Shown here in pieces: positions 8,876 to 16,296 of a DNA stretch of 64,000 bases (positions are counted from its first letter, which is position 1; the number at the start of each line of letters is the position of its first letter). The notes beneath the pieces were generated by a model, which was not told the origin of the DNA, did no database searches, and saw nothing but the letters and a program-made list of their open reading frames with translations. Source of the stretch: Acidimicrobiia bacterium (GTDB lineage: Bacteria; Actinomycetota; Acidimicrobiia; Acidimicrobiales; Poriferisodalaceae); the NCBI GenBank assembly GCA_022822525.1, contig JAJEBN010000078.1:22055-86054 (forward strand). The letters run 5' to 3'. The position numbers were made by a program, and so were the translations under genes.

Positions 8876-10168
8876 GTGCCTGACGTGGCGTCTGCGACCG
8901 CGCCCCCGGGGACCGGCAGCCCGGTCTCTGCGGAGATGCTCGCGCTCGGCGAGCGAGCCAAAGCTGCTGCGACCGTCCTGGCGCAGGCTCCTGGCGCCGC
9001 ACGTGACGAGGCCCTGCTGTCGGCCGCTGATCTGCTCGAAGAAGCGACGGACCGCGTTCTTGCCGCCAACCGGGACGACGTCGCCAACGCAGAAGCGGCG
9101 GGCACCTCAGCCACGCTCGTCGACCGGCTGCGGCTCGATCACGGCCGTATCGGTGCCATGGCCGCGGGGCTCCGCAATGTCGCGGCCCTTGCCGATCCCG
9201 TCGGCCAGCGGGTCGACGGCTGGGTGCGGCCCAACGGGCTCGTGGTGGAGCGCGTCAGGGTGCCGCTCGGCGTCGTCGCCATCATCTACGAGAGCCGGCC
9301 GAACGTCACTTCGGACGCCTTCGGGCTGTGCTTGAAGTCCGCCAACGCGGCCTTCCTGCGGGGGTCATCGGCGGCACTCCAGTCCAATATCGCGATCGCC
9401 GAGGCACTGCGTGAGGGTGTGGTCAAGGCGGGCCTCCCCGCGGATGCGCTGCTGCTGGTCACCGACACCCGTCACAGCGCCGCCACGGAATTCATGCGCC
9501 TTCGCTCCTGCATCGACTGCCTGATTCCTCGAGGCGGTCCTGCGCTGATCGACTCGGTGCTCGCGAACGCCACGGTGCCCTACGTCATCGACGGCGACGG
9601 CAATTGTCACGTGTACGTCGACGCTGCGGCGGACCTCGACATGGCGGCGGACATCGTCGCCAACGCCAAGCTCAGCCGGCCGTCGGTGTGCAACGCAGCC
9701 GAGTCGCTGTTGGTTCACCGCGCCGTGGCCGAGATATTCCTGCCGCGCATCGTCGACGACCTGTGCGACGTGGAACTCGTCGGCGACACGGCATCACGAG
9801 CCATCTCGCCGCAGATCGGCGCAGCGAGTCCCGACGACTTCTCGACGGAGTTTCTCGCGCTCAAGATGAGCATCGCCATCGTGGATGATCTCGATGCGGC
9901 GATCTCTCACATCAACCGCCACGGAACCGGCCACAGCGAAGCCATCGTGACCGGTGATCTGGCCGCCGCGCAGGAGTTCACCCAACGCGTCGACGCGGCG
10001 GCTGTGCTGGTGAATGCCTCCACCCGTTTCGTCGACGGCGAGGAGTTCGGCTTCGGCGCGGAGATCGGCATCAGCACCCAGAAGCTCCACGCGCGAGGCC
10101 CGATGGGCCTCACCCAACTCACGACAACGAAGTTCGTGGTGACCGGCCAAGGTCACACGCGCTCCTAG
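8876..10168 (+). CDS. proA: Glutamate-5-semialdehyde dehydrogenase (gamma-glutamyl phosphate reductase)
   Basis: Second step of proline synthesis, NADPH-dependent reduction of glutamyl 5-phosphate; 430 residues. Aldehyde-dehydrogenase superfamily features are PLGVVAIIYESRPNVTSDA, the ProA-typical SCIDCLIPRGGPALI, the catalytic-cysteine segment RPSVCNAAESLL, and FGFGAEIGISTQKLHARGPMG near the C-terminus. The GTG at 8876 is chosen because TAGTCT lies 6 nt upstream; GTG at 8885 is an alternative. It follows proB as in most bacteria, but the usual next gene (nadD) is displaced by about 5 kb. Confidence 0.95.
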   Translation: MPDVASATAPPGTGSPVSAEMLALGERAKAAATVLAQAPGAARDEALLSAADLLEEATDRVLAANRDDVANAEAAGTSATLVDRLRLDHGRIGAMAAGLRNVAALADPVGQRVDGWVRPNGLVVERVRVPLGVVAIIYESRPNVTSDAFGLCLKSANAAFLRGSSAALQSNIAIAEALREGVVKAGLPADALLLVTDTRHSAATEFMRLRSCIDCLIPRGGPALIDSVLANATVPYVIDGDGNCHVYVDAAADLDMAADIVANAKLSRPSVCNAAESLLVHRAVAEIFLPRIVDDLCDVELVGDTASRAISPQIGAASPDDFSTEFLALKMSIAIVDDLDAAISHINRHGTGHSEAIVTGDLAAAQEFTQRVDAAAVLVNASTRFVDGEEFGFGAEIGISTQKLHARGPMGLTQLTTTKFVVTGQGHTRS

Positions 10169-10244
10169 CCGTGCCGAGTACCCGCCGCGGCTGCCACACT
10201 GTCAGACCGTTTCAATTCCCAAGTTGCCCCCGGAGACCCCCACT

Positions 10245-11126
10245 ATGACCGAGACAATGTTCGGAGACCTCTCCGGTGTCCGCGAAGGCCTAGCGAAAGT
10301 CGAATACCTCGCCGACGACGGCATCGCCAGTGTCGTCTACCTGGCTGAACGCCTCGGCAAGCCCGTCCTCATCGAAGGTCCGGCCGGAACCGGCAAGACC
10401 GAGCTGGCCAAGTCGGTGGCTGCCATGAGCGGTGCGCGCCTCATTCGCCTGCAGTGCTACGAGGGCCTGGACGAGGCCAAGGCGCTGTACGAGTGGAACT
10501 ACAAGAAGCAGCTCCTGCGCATCCAGGCCGACCGCGGCGTCGACGCTGAGCACGAGGATTGGGTGGATCTGCAGGACGACATCTTCCAGGACGAATTCCT
10601 GCTCACCCGGCCGCTGCTCGAGGCGATCAGCGCCGAAGACAAGGTGGTGCTGCTGATCGACGAGGTGGACCGGGTCGAGATCGAGACCGAGGCGCTGCTG
10701 CTCGAGATCCTCTCCGACTACCAGGTCTCGATTCCCGAGCTGGGCACCATCATGGCCAGCCAGATCCCGCTGGTGTTCCTGACCTCAAACAACACCCGTG
10801 AACTGTCCGAGGCGCTCAAGCGCCGGTGCCTGTTCCTGCACATCGACTATCCCGACCTCGAGCGCGAGAAGCAGATCGTGCTGACCAAGGTTGTCGGCAT
10901 CAGCGAGAACCTGGCAGAGCAGATAGCGCGGGTCGTGCGCTCGGTGCGCCAGCTCGAGCTCAAGAAGGCGCCGTCGGTGTCCGAGACGCTGGACTGGGCC
11001 CGGACGCTGGTGCTGCTGGGCATCGAGAACATCGATGTCGAGCAGGCCAAGCAGACGCTGCACATCCTGCTCAAGTACCAGTCCGACATCGAGAAGGCCG
11101 CTAAGGAACTGACGGTCGAGGCCTAG
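10245..11126 (+). CDS. MoxR-family AAA ATPase (CoxD-like)
   Basis: A 293-residue AAA+ ATPase with Walker A GPAGTGKTE (~45-53), Walker B VVLLIDEVDR (~135-143), a sensor-1 Asn in FLTSNNTRELSEALKRRC, and an arginine-finger region. The family acts as chaperones that mature or activate partner enzymes together with a VWA-domain protein. The next gene encodes exactly such a partner. The segment RLQCYEGLDEAKALYEWNY is typical of the CoxD-like subgroup. ATG at 10245 is preceded by CGGAG; ATG at 10257 is an alternative. No Cox/CODH enzyme genes are nearby, so the client is unknown. Confidence 0.88.
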   Translation: MTETMFGDLSGVREGLAKVEYLADDGIASVVYLAERLGKPVLIEGPAGTGKTELAKSVAAMSGARLIRLQCYEGLDEAKALYEWNYKKQLLRIQADRGVDAEHEDWVDLQDDIFQDEFLLTRPLLEAISAEDKVVLLIDEVDRVEIETEALLLEILSDYQVSIPELGTIMASQIPLVFLTSNNTRELSEALKRRCLFLHIDYPDLEREKQIVLTKVVGISENLAEQIARVVRSVRQLELKKAPSVSETLDWARTLVLLGIENIDVEQAKQTLHILLKYQSDIEKAAKELTVEA

Positions 11127-11156
11127 CAGCCGCCGGGACGCAGACGGGAGTCGATC

Positions 11157-12593
11157 ATGCTGGACCTGCTCAGCGGCTTCGTGGGTGAGCTGCGCAATGC
11201 GGGGCTGCCGGTCTCGTTGACGGAGAACCTCGACGCGATGGAGGCCGTCAAGCACATCCCCATCGAGGACCGCGACGCGTTCAAGTACGCGCTTGCCGCG
11301 ACCCTGGTGAAGAACGAGCAGCACTGGCGGGCGTTCGAGACGGTCTTCGAGGTGTATTTCTCGCTTCGCGGACCTGAGTACAACGTCGGCGACGAAGACG
11401 GCAACGGCGAGTTCGATCCCGAGAGCCTTGAAGAGTGGATGTCCCAGCAGATGCAGGGCATGGGCGGCCGCGGGGGCGGGCAGGATATGTCCCCCGAGGA
11501 GATCGCCGAGATGCTCTTCCGGGCCCTGCTGAATGCCGACGAGGCGATGATGGCGGCGATGGCCCGAGCCGCGGTCACCCAGTTCGCCGGCATGGAGCCT
11601 GGCCGACCCGTCGGTGGCACCTACTACCTGTACCGCACGCTGCGCAACCTCGACCTCGACGGCATGCTCGAACGCCTCGTCGAAGAGTCCAGCGAGCGGT
11701 ACGAGGGCGAGTTGTCGCCGCTGGCCGAACGGCTCGAACGCGAGGAGTTCGAGAACCGCATCGAGCAGCTGAAGCGCGAGATCGAAGCCGAGATCCGGCG
11801 TCGCCTGGTGGCAGACCGTGGCGTCGAGGCGATGGCGAAGACCCTGCGCAAACCGCTGCCCGAGGATGTCGACTTCATGCATGCCAGCCGTGAGGAGATG
11901 GCGAACATCCGCAAGGCCATCCAGCCGCTGACACGCAAGCTGGCGGCCCGCCTGGCCCGCAAGCGCAAGCACAAGCGTCGGGGCCCGCTGGACTTCCGGG
12001 CCACGGTGCGCCGCTCACTCTCCTATGGCGGCGTGCCGGCAGAACCTCGATTCCGCCATCCTCGCCCGAACAAGCCCGAGCTGATCGTGGTGGCCGACAT
12101 CTCAGGCTCGGTCGCTGCATTCGCGAGATTCACGCTGCACCTGGTGTATGCGCTGCAGAACCAGTTCTCCAAGGTGCGCTCGTTCGTCTTCATCGACGGC
12201 ATCGACGAGGTCACCCACATGTTCCAGAACGAGGAGGACATCACCAACGCTGTGCACCGGGTGAACACCGAGGCCGATGTCGTGTGGGTCGACGGCCACT
12301 CCGACTACGGCCATGCCTTCGGCGTGTTCTGGGAGAACTTCGGCAAGGACGTCAACGCCAAGTCGACGATGATGTTCCTGGGGGACGCACGCAACAACTA
12401 CCACTCGACAAATGCGTGGGTGCTCAAGGAATGCCAGAAGCGCGCCCGTTCGGTGTTCTGGCTGAACCCCGAGCCCCGCTCGTACTGGGACACCGGCGAC
12501 TCGGTGATCACCGAGTACTCGACCTACACCGACGGCGTGTTCGAGTGCCGCAACCTGCGCCAGCTCGAGGGCTTCGTCGACAATCTGGCGTAG
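11157..12593 (+). CDS. VWA-domain protein, CoxE-like
   Basis: A 478-residue protein with an N-terminal helical, acidic region (EDGNGEFDPESLEEW and a Gly/Met-rich MQGMGGRGGGQDM) and a central basic stretch (ARKRKHKRRG). The C-terminal von Willebrand A domain has a MIDAS motif DISGS at ~314-318 and a later MFLGDARNN. It is the partner type of MoxR ATPases and lies 30 nt behind one, so the pair is most likely an operon. The start ATG has an ACGGGAG ribosome-binding site. In the Cox systems the homologous pair helps build the enzyme's metal centre; no such target is visible here. Confidence 0.87.
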   Translation: MLDLLSGFVGELRNAGLPVSLTENLDAMEAVKHIPIEDRDAFKYALAATLVKNEQHWRAFETVFEVYFSLRGPEYNVGDEDGNGEFDPESLEEWMSQQMQGMGGRGGGQDMSPEEIAEMLFRALLNADEAMMAAMARAAVTQFAGMEPGRPVGGTYYLYRTLRNLDLDGMLERLVEESSERYEGELSPLAERLEREEFENRIEQLKREIEAEIRRRLVADRGVEAMAKTLRKPLPEDVDFMHASREEMANIRKAIQPLTRKLAARLARKRKHKRRGPLDFRATVRRSLSYGGVPAEPRFRHPRPNKPELIVVADISGSVAAFARFTLHLVYALQNQFSKVRSFVFIDGIDEVTHMFQNEEDITNAVHRVNTEADVVWVDGHSDYGHAFGVFWENFGKDVNAKSTMMFLGDARNNYHSTNAWVLKECQKRARSVFWLNPEPRSYWDTGDSVITEYSTYTDGVFECRNLRQLEGFVDNLA

Positions 12594-12611
12594 CGCCGGA
12601 GCCCGGCTCGG

Positions 12612-14030
12612 CTACTCGGCGGCGGCGAGCAGCTCGGCGGCCAGGAACGCGAGATCCAGTGACTGGCGGCCGTTGAGGCGTGGGTCGCACATCGTCTCGT
12701 AGCGATCCCCGAGCTGATGCTGGGCCAGCTCGTCGCCGCCTCCGACGCACTCGGTGACGGCGTCGCCGGTGATCTCGAGGTGGATGCCGCCGGGCCACGT
12801 CCCCGCCTCGGCATGCTCAGCGAAGTACTGCCGGATCTCCGCCAGGATGGCGTCGAAGTGGCGGGTCTTGACGCCCTTGTCGGTGGAGTAGGTGTTGCCG
12901 TGCATCGGATCGCACTGCCACACCACCGGATGCCCGGCATCGGTGACGGCTCGCAGTAGCGGCCCGAAGGCCTCTCTGATGTTGCCTGCCCCCATGCGGC
13001 TGATGAGCGTCAGGCGGCCGGGTATCCGGTTCGGATTCAGCGTCTCGCACAGCGCGAGCGCATCGTCGGGTGTCGCCGTCGGTCCGAGCTTCGCCCCGAT
13101 CGGGTTGTGCACCCCGCGCAGGAACTCCACGTGAGCGCCGTCAAGCTCTCTCGTGCGCTCGCCGACCCACAGCATGTGCGCCGAGCAGTCGTACCAGTCG
13201 CCCGTGATGCTGTCGGTGCGGGTCAGGGCCTCTTCGTAGCCCAGCAGCAGCGCCTCATGGCTGGTGTACAGCTCGACCTGGCGCATGGCGCTGTCATCGG
13301 TGTCCAAGCCGCACGCGTTCATGAAGCGGAGCGCAGAGTCGATGCCGTTGGCCAGTGTCTCGTAGCGCTGACCCGCCGGGCTCGACGCCACGAACTCTTG
13401 ATTCCAGTTGTGCACCTGACGCAGATCTGCGTACCCGCCGCGGGTGAATGCCCGGAGCAGGTTCAGCGTCGCCGCCGAGGTGTTGTACGCCTCCAGCAAG
13501 CGGGCCGGGTCGGGCGTGCGGGCAGCGGGTTCGAACGCAATGTCATTGACGATGTGCCCCCGGAAGATCGGCAACGTCACGCCGTCGCGAGTCTCGATCG
13601 GCTGGCTGCGCGGCTTGGCGAACTGGCCGGCGATCCGACCCACCTTCACGATGGGCAGGCCTGCGGAATACTGCAGCACCACGGCCATCTGCAAGATCAC
13701 CTTGAGGCGATCGCGGATCTGATCGGCGGTCGACAGCTCGAATGACTCTGCGCAGTCGCCGGCCTGCAGCACGAACGCCTTGCCGGCGCACACTTGTCCC
13801 AAGAGCTCGGTGAGGCGCCGAGCCTCGCCTGCAAATACCAGCGGCGGCCTGCGCCCCAACTCGCTCAGCGACGCGGAGAGCGCGATCGGATCAGGCCACT
13901 CAGGCTGCTGGCCGGCGGGCCGATCGGCCCACGAGCCGGGATGCCAGCCGGGTGCGTGCAGAGGCGAGGCGTCCCGGTCGGTCCCGGCCGGGAGCGCGTT
14001 GGTTGGCTCAGACTGCGTCTGCGTCGGCAT
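12612..14030 (-). CDS. aroG: Class II 3-deoxy-7-phosphoheptulonate (DAHP) synthase
   Basis: First enzyme of the shikimate pathway: PEP + erythrose 4-phosphate to DAHP. At 472 residues it is the class II (plant/Mycobacterium) type. Metal-site segments are LQAGDCAESF (Cys), CDPMHGNT (His), HLEITGDAVTECVGG (Glu) and DPRLNGRQSLD (Asp). Substrate segments include VGRIAGQFAKPRS and SRMGAGNIREA. The ATG at 14030 lies inside the 3' end of the upstream sigma gene (23-nt overlap, different frame), so translation is probably coupled. It converges with the VWA gene, 18 nt away. Regulation together with a sigma factor is unusual for this enzyme. Confidence 0.94.
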   Translation of the reverse strand: MPTQTQSEPTNALPAGTDRDASPLHAPGWHPGSWADRPAGQQPEWPDPIALSASLSELGRRPPLVFAGEARRLTELLGQVCAGKAFVLQAGDCAESFELSTADQIRDRLKVILQMAVVLQYSAGLPIVKVGRIAGQFAKPRSQPIETRDGVTLPIFRGHIVNDIAFEPAARTPDPARLLEAYNTSAATLNLLRAFTRGGYADLRQVHNWNQEFVASSPAGQRYETLANGIDSALRFMNACGLDTDDSAMRQVELYTSHEALLLGYEEALTRTDSITGDWYDCSAHMLWVGERTRELDGAHVEFLRGVHNPIGAKLGPTATPDDALALCETLNPNRIPGRLTLISRMGAGNIREAFGPLLRAVTDAGHPVVWQCDPMHGNTYSTDKGVKTRHFDAILAEIRQYFAEHAEAGTWPGGIHLEITGDAVTECVGGGDELAQHQLGDRYETMCDPRLNGRQSLDLAFLAAELLAAAE

Positions 14031-14874
14031 CGATGTCTACAAACTCGCCGTCGGCGGCGAGGCTCTGCAGCTCATCGACGGCGCGCTTGACCAGACGGCG
14101 AGCCGCTTCGGCGGTCACGCCGAGCTCCTCGCCGATCTCGCGGTAGCTGCGCTGCTCGCCGTCGATGATCCCGTTCCGGCGAGCCACTGCATATCGGGCA
14201 CGCTTGTCCAGCCGGCCCAGCATGGACATGACCATGCCGCGACGGTCCGCCTCGATGGCGAAGTGTTCGGGTCCCGGTGCGTCATCGCCGATGAGGTCGA
14301 TGAGCGCGCTGTCGCCGTCATCGCCGACGGTCTTGTCCAGCGAGGTCGGGGTGCTGATCCGCTGCAGCCATGCGTTCTCGTCGTCGAGCGAGTCGCTGTC
14401 GCCGCCGTTGTGGCGCAGCGCAGCGCGCAGGGTCGCGGAGCGATCCGAGGGCAGGCGAATGAGGCTGCCCTTCTGATCCAGCGCGCGCCCGATGGACTGT
14501 CGGATCCAGAACGTTGCGTAGGTCGAGAACTTGAAGCCGCGCCGCCAGTCGAACTTCTCGACTGCGTGCTCGAGGCCGAGGTTGCCCTCTTGGATCAGAT
14601 CGAGCAGCTCCAGCGTGGGGGGCAGCGGGTAGCGACGCGCGATCGACACCACCAAGCGGAGGTTCGCCCGGATGAAGCGGTCGCGTGCAGCAGCGGCCGT
14701 CTGCACGGCCTTGCGCAGCTGGCGCCGCTCGGCAACCGACAATTCCTCGTCGCAGTCCAGGCGCGTCCGTGCATCACGGCCAGCCTCGATCTGCTGGGAG
14801 AGCATGCGCTCGTCCTCGGCGGTCAGCAGGGCGACTGCACCGATCTCGTTCAGATATTGGCCAACAGAATCCAT
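14008..14874 (-). CDS. RNA polymerase sigma-70 factor, group 2-like with divergent region 4
   Basis: A 288-residue sigma-70 family protein. It has a region 1.2-like VGQYLNEIGAVALLTAEDE and a well-conserved region 2 (FIRANLRLVVSIARRYP, ELLDLIQEGNLGLEHAVEKFDW, FKFSTYATFWIRQSIGRAL). Region 3 is abbreviated, and region 4 has the helix-turn-helix SYREIGEELGVTAEAARRLVKRAVDEL. The region 4.2 recognition helix differs from the housekeeping VTRERIRQIEAKAL pattern, suggesting a different -35 preference or none. I chose ATG at 14874 because GGAGCG precedes it and the protein then begins in region 1.2; the frame is open to 14940. Its leader contains three hairpins. The gene overlaps aroG by 23 nt. Confidence 0.87.
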   Translation of the reverse strand: MDSVGQYLNEIGAVALLTAEDERMLSQQIEAGRDARTRLDCDEELSVAERRQLRKAVQTAAAARDRFIRANLRLVVSIARRYPLPPTLELLDLIQEGNLGLEHAVEKFDWRRGFKFSTYATFWIRQSIGRALDQKGSLIRLPSDRSATLRAALRHNGGDSDSLDDENAWLQRISTPTSLDKTVGDDGDSALIDLIGDDAPGPEHFAIEADRRGMVMSMLGRLDKRARYAVARRNGIIDGEQRSYREIGEELGVTAEAARRLVKRAVDELQSLAADGEFVDIDADADAV

Positions 14875-14887
14875 GACACACGCTCCA

Positions 14888-14964
14888 ACCGGCAGGGGGC
14901 AGCCGGTTTTCTCGTTCTCGGTGGCATGCCGCCTTGGCATGCCACCCGGTGGGGGGCACCGGGT
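14888..14964 (-). ncRNA. Three consecutive hairpins, two with C-rich loops, in the sigma-factor leader (6C-RNA-like candidate)
   Basis: Read on the minus strand, 14964-14944 folds as ACCCGGTG/CACCGGGT (8 bp) with a loop inside a run of six C. 14946-14920 is a perfect 11-bp stem (GGTGGCATGCC) with a 5-nt loop and shares 3 nt with the first. 14907-14888 folds as ACCGGC/GCCGGT with loop TGCCCCCT. The sigma ribosome-binding site (GGAG) follows 1-2 nt after the last stem. Paired hairpins with C-run loops are the hallmark of actinobacterial 6C RNA, but the middle stem and the 5-C loop do not fit fully. Either a small RNA or a cis-acting leader is possible. On the plus strand, two of the stems are followed closely by T-runs (TTTT directly, ATTTT), so terminator activity there is also possible. 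Confidence 0.4.
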
Positions 14965-15218
14965 ATTTTCTGCCCTTGCCAGGCCTCATCGGTCCCGACG
15001 CAGGCGTGACGCCGCCGCGGTGGCGGAGTCGTCTTCGCTTGTACGCCCGAACACGATGCATGACCCGGGATGCCAGGCCCTGCACAGCACTGCTTTGAGC
15101 GGACGGTCAAACGTAGCACATGGCGCCTAGCGCGCGCAAACCGTCGCACCCGAGGGCCCGCTTTTTGGGCTCAGCAGCACCTCGGTGTGCACGATCTATG
15201 TGTTGTGACCGGCGACTC
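14965..15218. other. Divergent intergenic region between the sigma gene and nadD
   Basis: This is the rest of the only gap longer than 300 bases in the window (14875-15230). It should hold the sigma promoter on the minus strand. A TTTGACC element near 15105-15111 (minus) resembles a -35, without a convincing -10. I see no tRNA-like cloverleaf, no repeat and no conserved ORF; the frame open from 15120 into nadD has no recognisable extra domain. Confidence 0.4.
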
Positions 15219-15224
15219 TACACT
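15219..15224 (+). promoter_or_regulatory. -10 box (TACACT) for leaderless nadD transcript
   Basis: TACACT is 6 nt upstream of the GTG at 15231. No ribosome-binding site is present, so this box decides the start choice. Confidence 0.55.
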
Positions 15225-15230
15225 GCCGCG

Positions 15231-15824
15231 GTGCCGCCGCAACTTGGGATCTTCGGAGGCACCTTCGACCCTCCTCACGTCGGGCATGTGGCCGCGGCGA
15301 TCGAGGCGCGAGATCAGCTCGCCACCGAGCGCTTGCACGTCGTCGTCGCCAACGACCCGTGGCAGAAGTCCCGGCGCCGCTCAGTGACGCCGTCGCGCCA
15401 CCGGCTGGCGATGGCACGCCTGGCATTCGATCCGATCGCCGGCGTCGAGGTCAGCGACATCGAATTGGCGCGCGGCGGATCCACCTACACGATCGACACG
15501 GTGTCCGAACTCGCACGGCCAGGCACCGAGATCGTGCTGGTGATGGGCCCGTCCGCAGCCGCGGGTCTGCAGACATGGCATCGGGCTCGCGAGCTCGCGC
15601 GACGCGTGACGGTCGCAGTCGTCACGCCGACCGGTGAACCCCGTGCTCACCTCGAGGGCTGGCGCACGGTGACGATCTACATGGACCCTGTGGACGCTTC
15701 AGCAACCCGGGTGCGCAAATTGCTCGACGGGACCGGTGGGCCGCGGACGGCGGCGACCCTCGCCCGCCTCGTGCCGCCGTCGGTCATGAGCTACATCGCG
15801 GACCACAAGCTCTATTCTGCGTAA
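15231..15824 (+). CDS. nadD: Nicotinate-nucleotide adenylyltransferase
   Basis: Makes deamido-NAD from nicotinate mononucleotide and ATP; 197 residues. The N-terminal GIFGGTFDPPHVGHVAAA contains the nucleotidyltransferase (T/H)xGH signature. The C-terminal ASATRVRKLL corresponds to the ISSTxIR motif. Codons upstream to 15120 are open, but the conserved fold begins right after the GTG at 15231, which also has the TACACT box at the correct distance. It is followed by rsfS after 2 nt, the canonical pair. Confidence 0.93.
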   Translation: MPPQLGIFGGTFDPPHVGHVAAAIEARDQLATERLHVVVANDPWQKSRRRSVTPSRHRLAMARLAFDPIAGVEVSDIELARGGSTYTIDTVSELARPGTEIVLVMGPSAAAGLQTWHRARELARRVTVAVVTPTGEPRAHLEGWRTVTIYMDPVDASATRVRKLLDGTGGPRTAATLARLVPPSVMSYIADHKLYSA

Positions 15825-15826
15825 CC

Positions 15827-16246
15827 GTGGCATCGGTTCAGCAGGCGTCCCCGGCGAGCAGCGGGGCGCACGCTCTGCAGCCGGTAGCCGAGAACGAGGC
15901 TTCGGTCCCTCCTCCGTTCGTGCGCGCCGCCGTCGAGGGCGCGTCAGAGATGTCCGCTGAGCGCGTTGTCGTGCTCGATGTCGGCGACGTGCTGGCCATC
16001 ACCGATTGGTTCGTCATTGCGAGCGCCCCGAATGTGCGCCGTGTGCGGCGCATTGCCGAGCTGATGGAAGAACACGTGAAGGCGGCTGGGGGCGAGGGCC
16101 CGATTCGCACCGAGGGGCTGGACGACGCGAAGTGGATCCTGCTCGATTTCGGCGAGTTCGTCGCGCACGTGTTTCACGAACCCACCCGGGAGTACTACGA
16201 CCTCGAACGCTTGTGGTCCGACGTACCTCGCCACGAGTTCGGCTGA
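15827..16246 (+). CDS. rsfS: Ribosome silencing factor RsfS
   Basis: Binds ribosomal protein uL14 and blocks subunit joining under nutrient limitation; 139 residues. The RsfS domain spans ~38-135, with DVGDVLAITDWFVIASAPNVRRVRRIAE and the C-terminal WILLDFGEFVAHVFHEPTREYYDLERLW. About 35 N-terminal residues are extra and low-complexity. The GTG start lies 2 nt after the nadD stop, so the two genes are one operon. A later start is possible, but none has a better ribosome-binding site. Confidence 0.93.
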   Translation: MASVQQASPASSGAHALQPVAENEASVPPPFVRAAVEGASEMSAERVVVLDVGDVLAITDWFVIASAPNVRRVRRIAELMEEHVKAAGGEGPIRTEGLDDAKWILLDFGEFVAHVFHEPTREYYDLERLWSDVPRHEFG

Positions 16247-16296
16247 GCAGCCCGCGGCGGCGGCCGACGCCGTTGCTGCGCCATCGTCCGTGCAGG

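Noticed and set aside
14965..15230. tRNA or other structural RNA gene
   Set aside because: No T-loop (GTTCGANTC) or cloverleaf pairing can be found in the gap.
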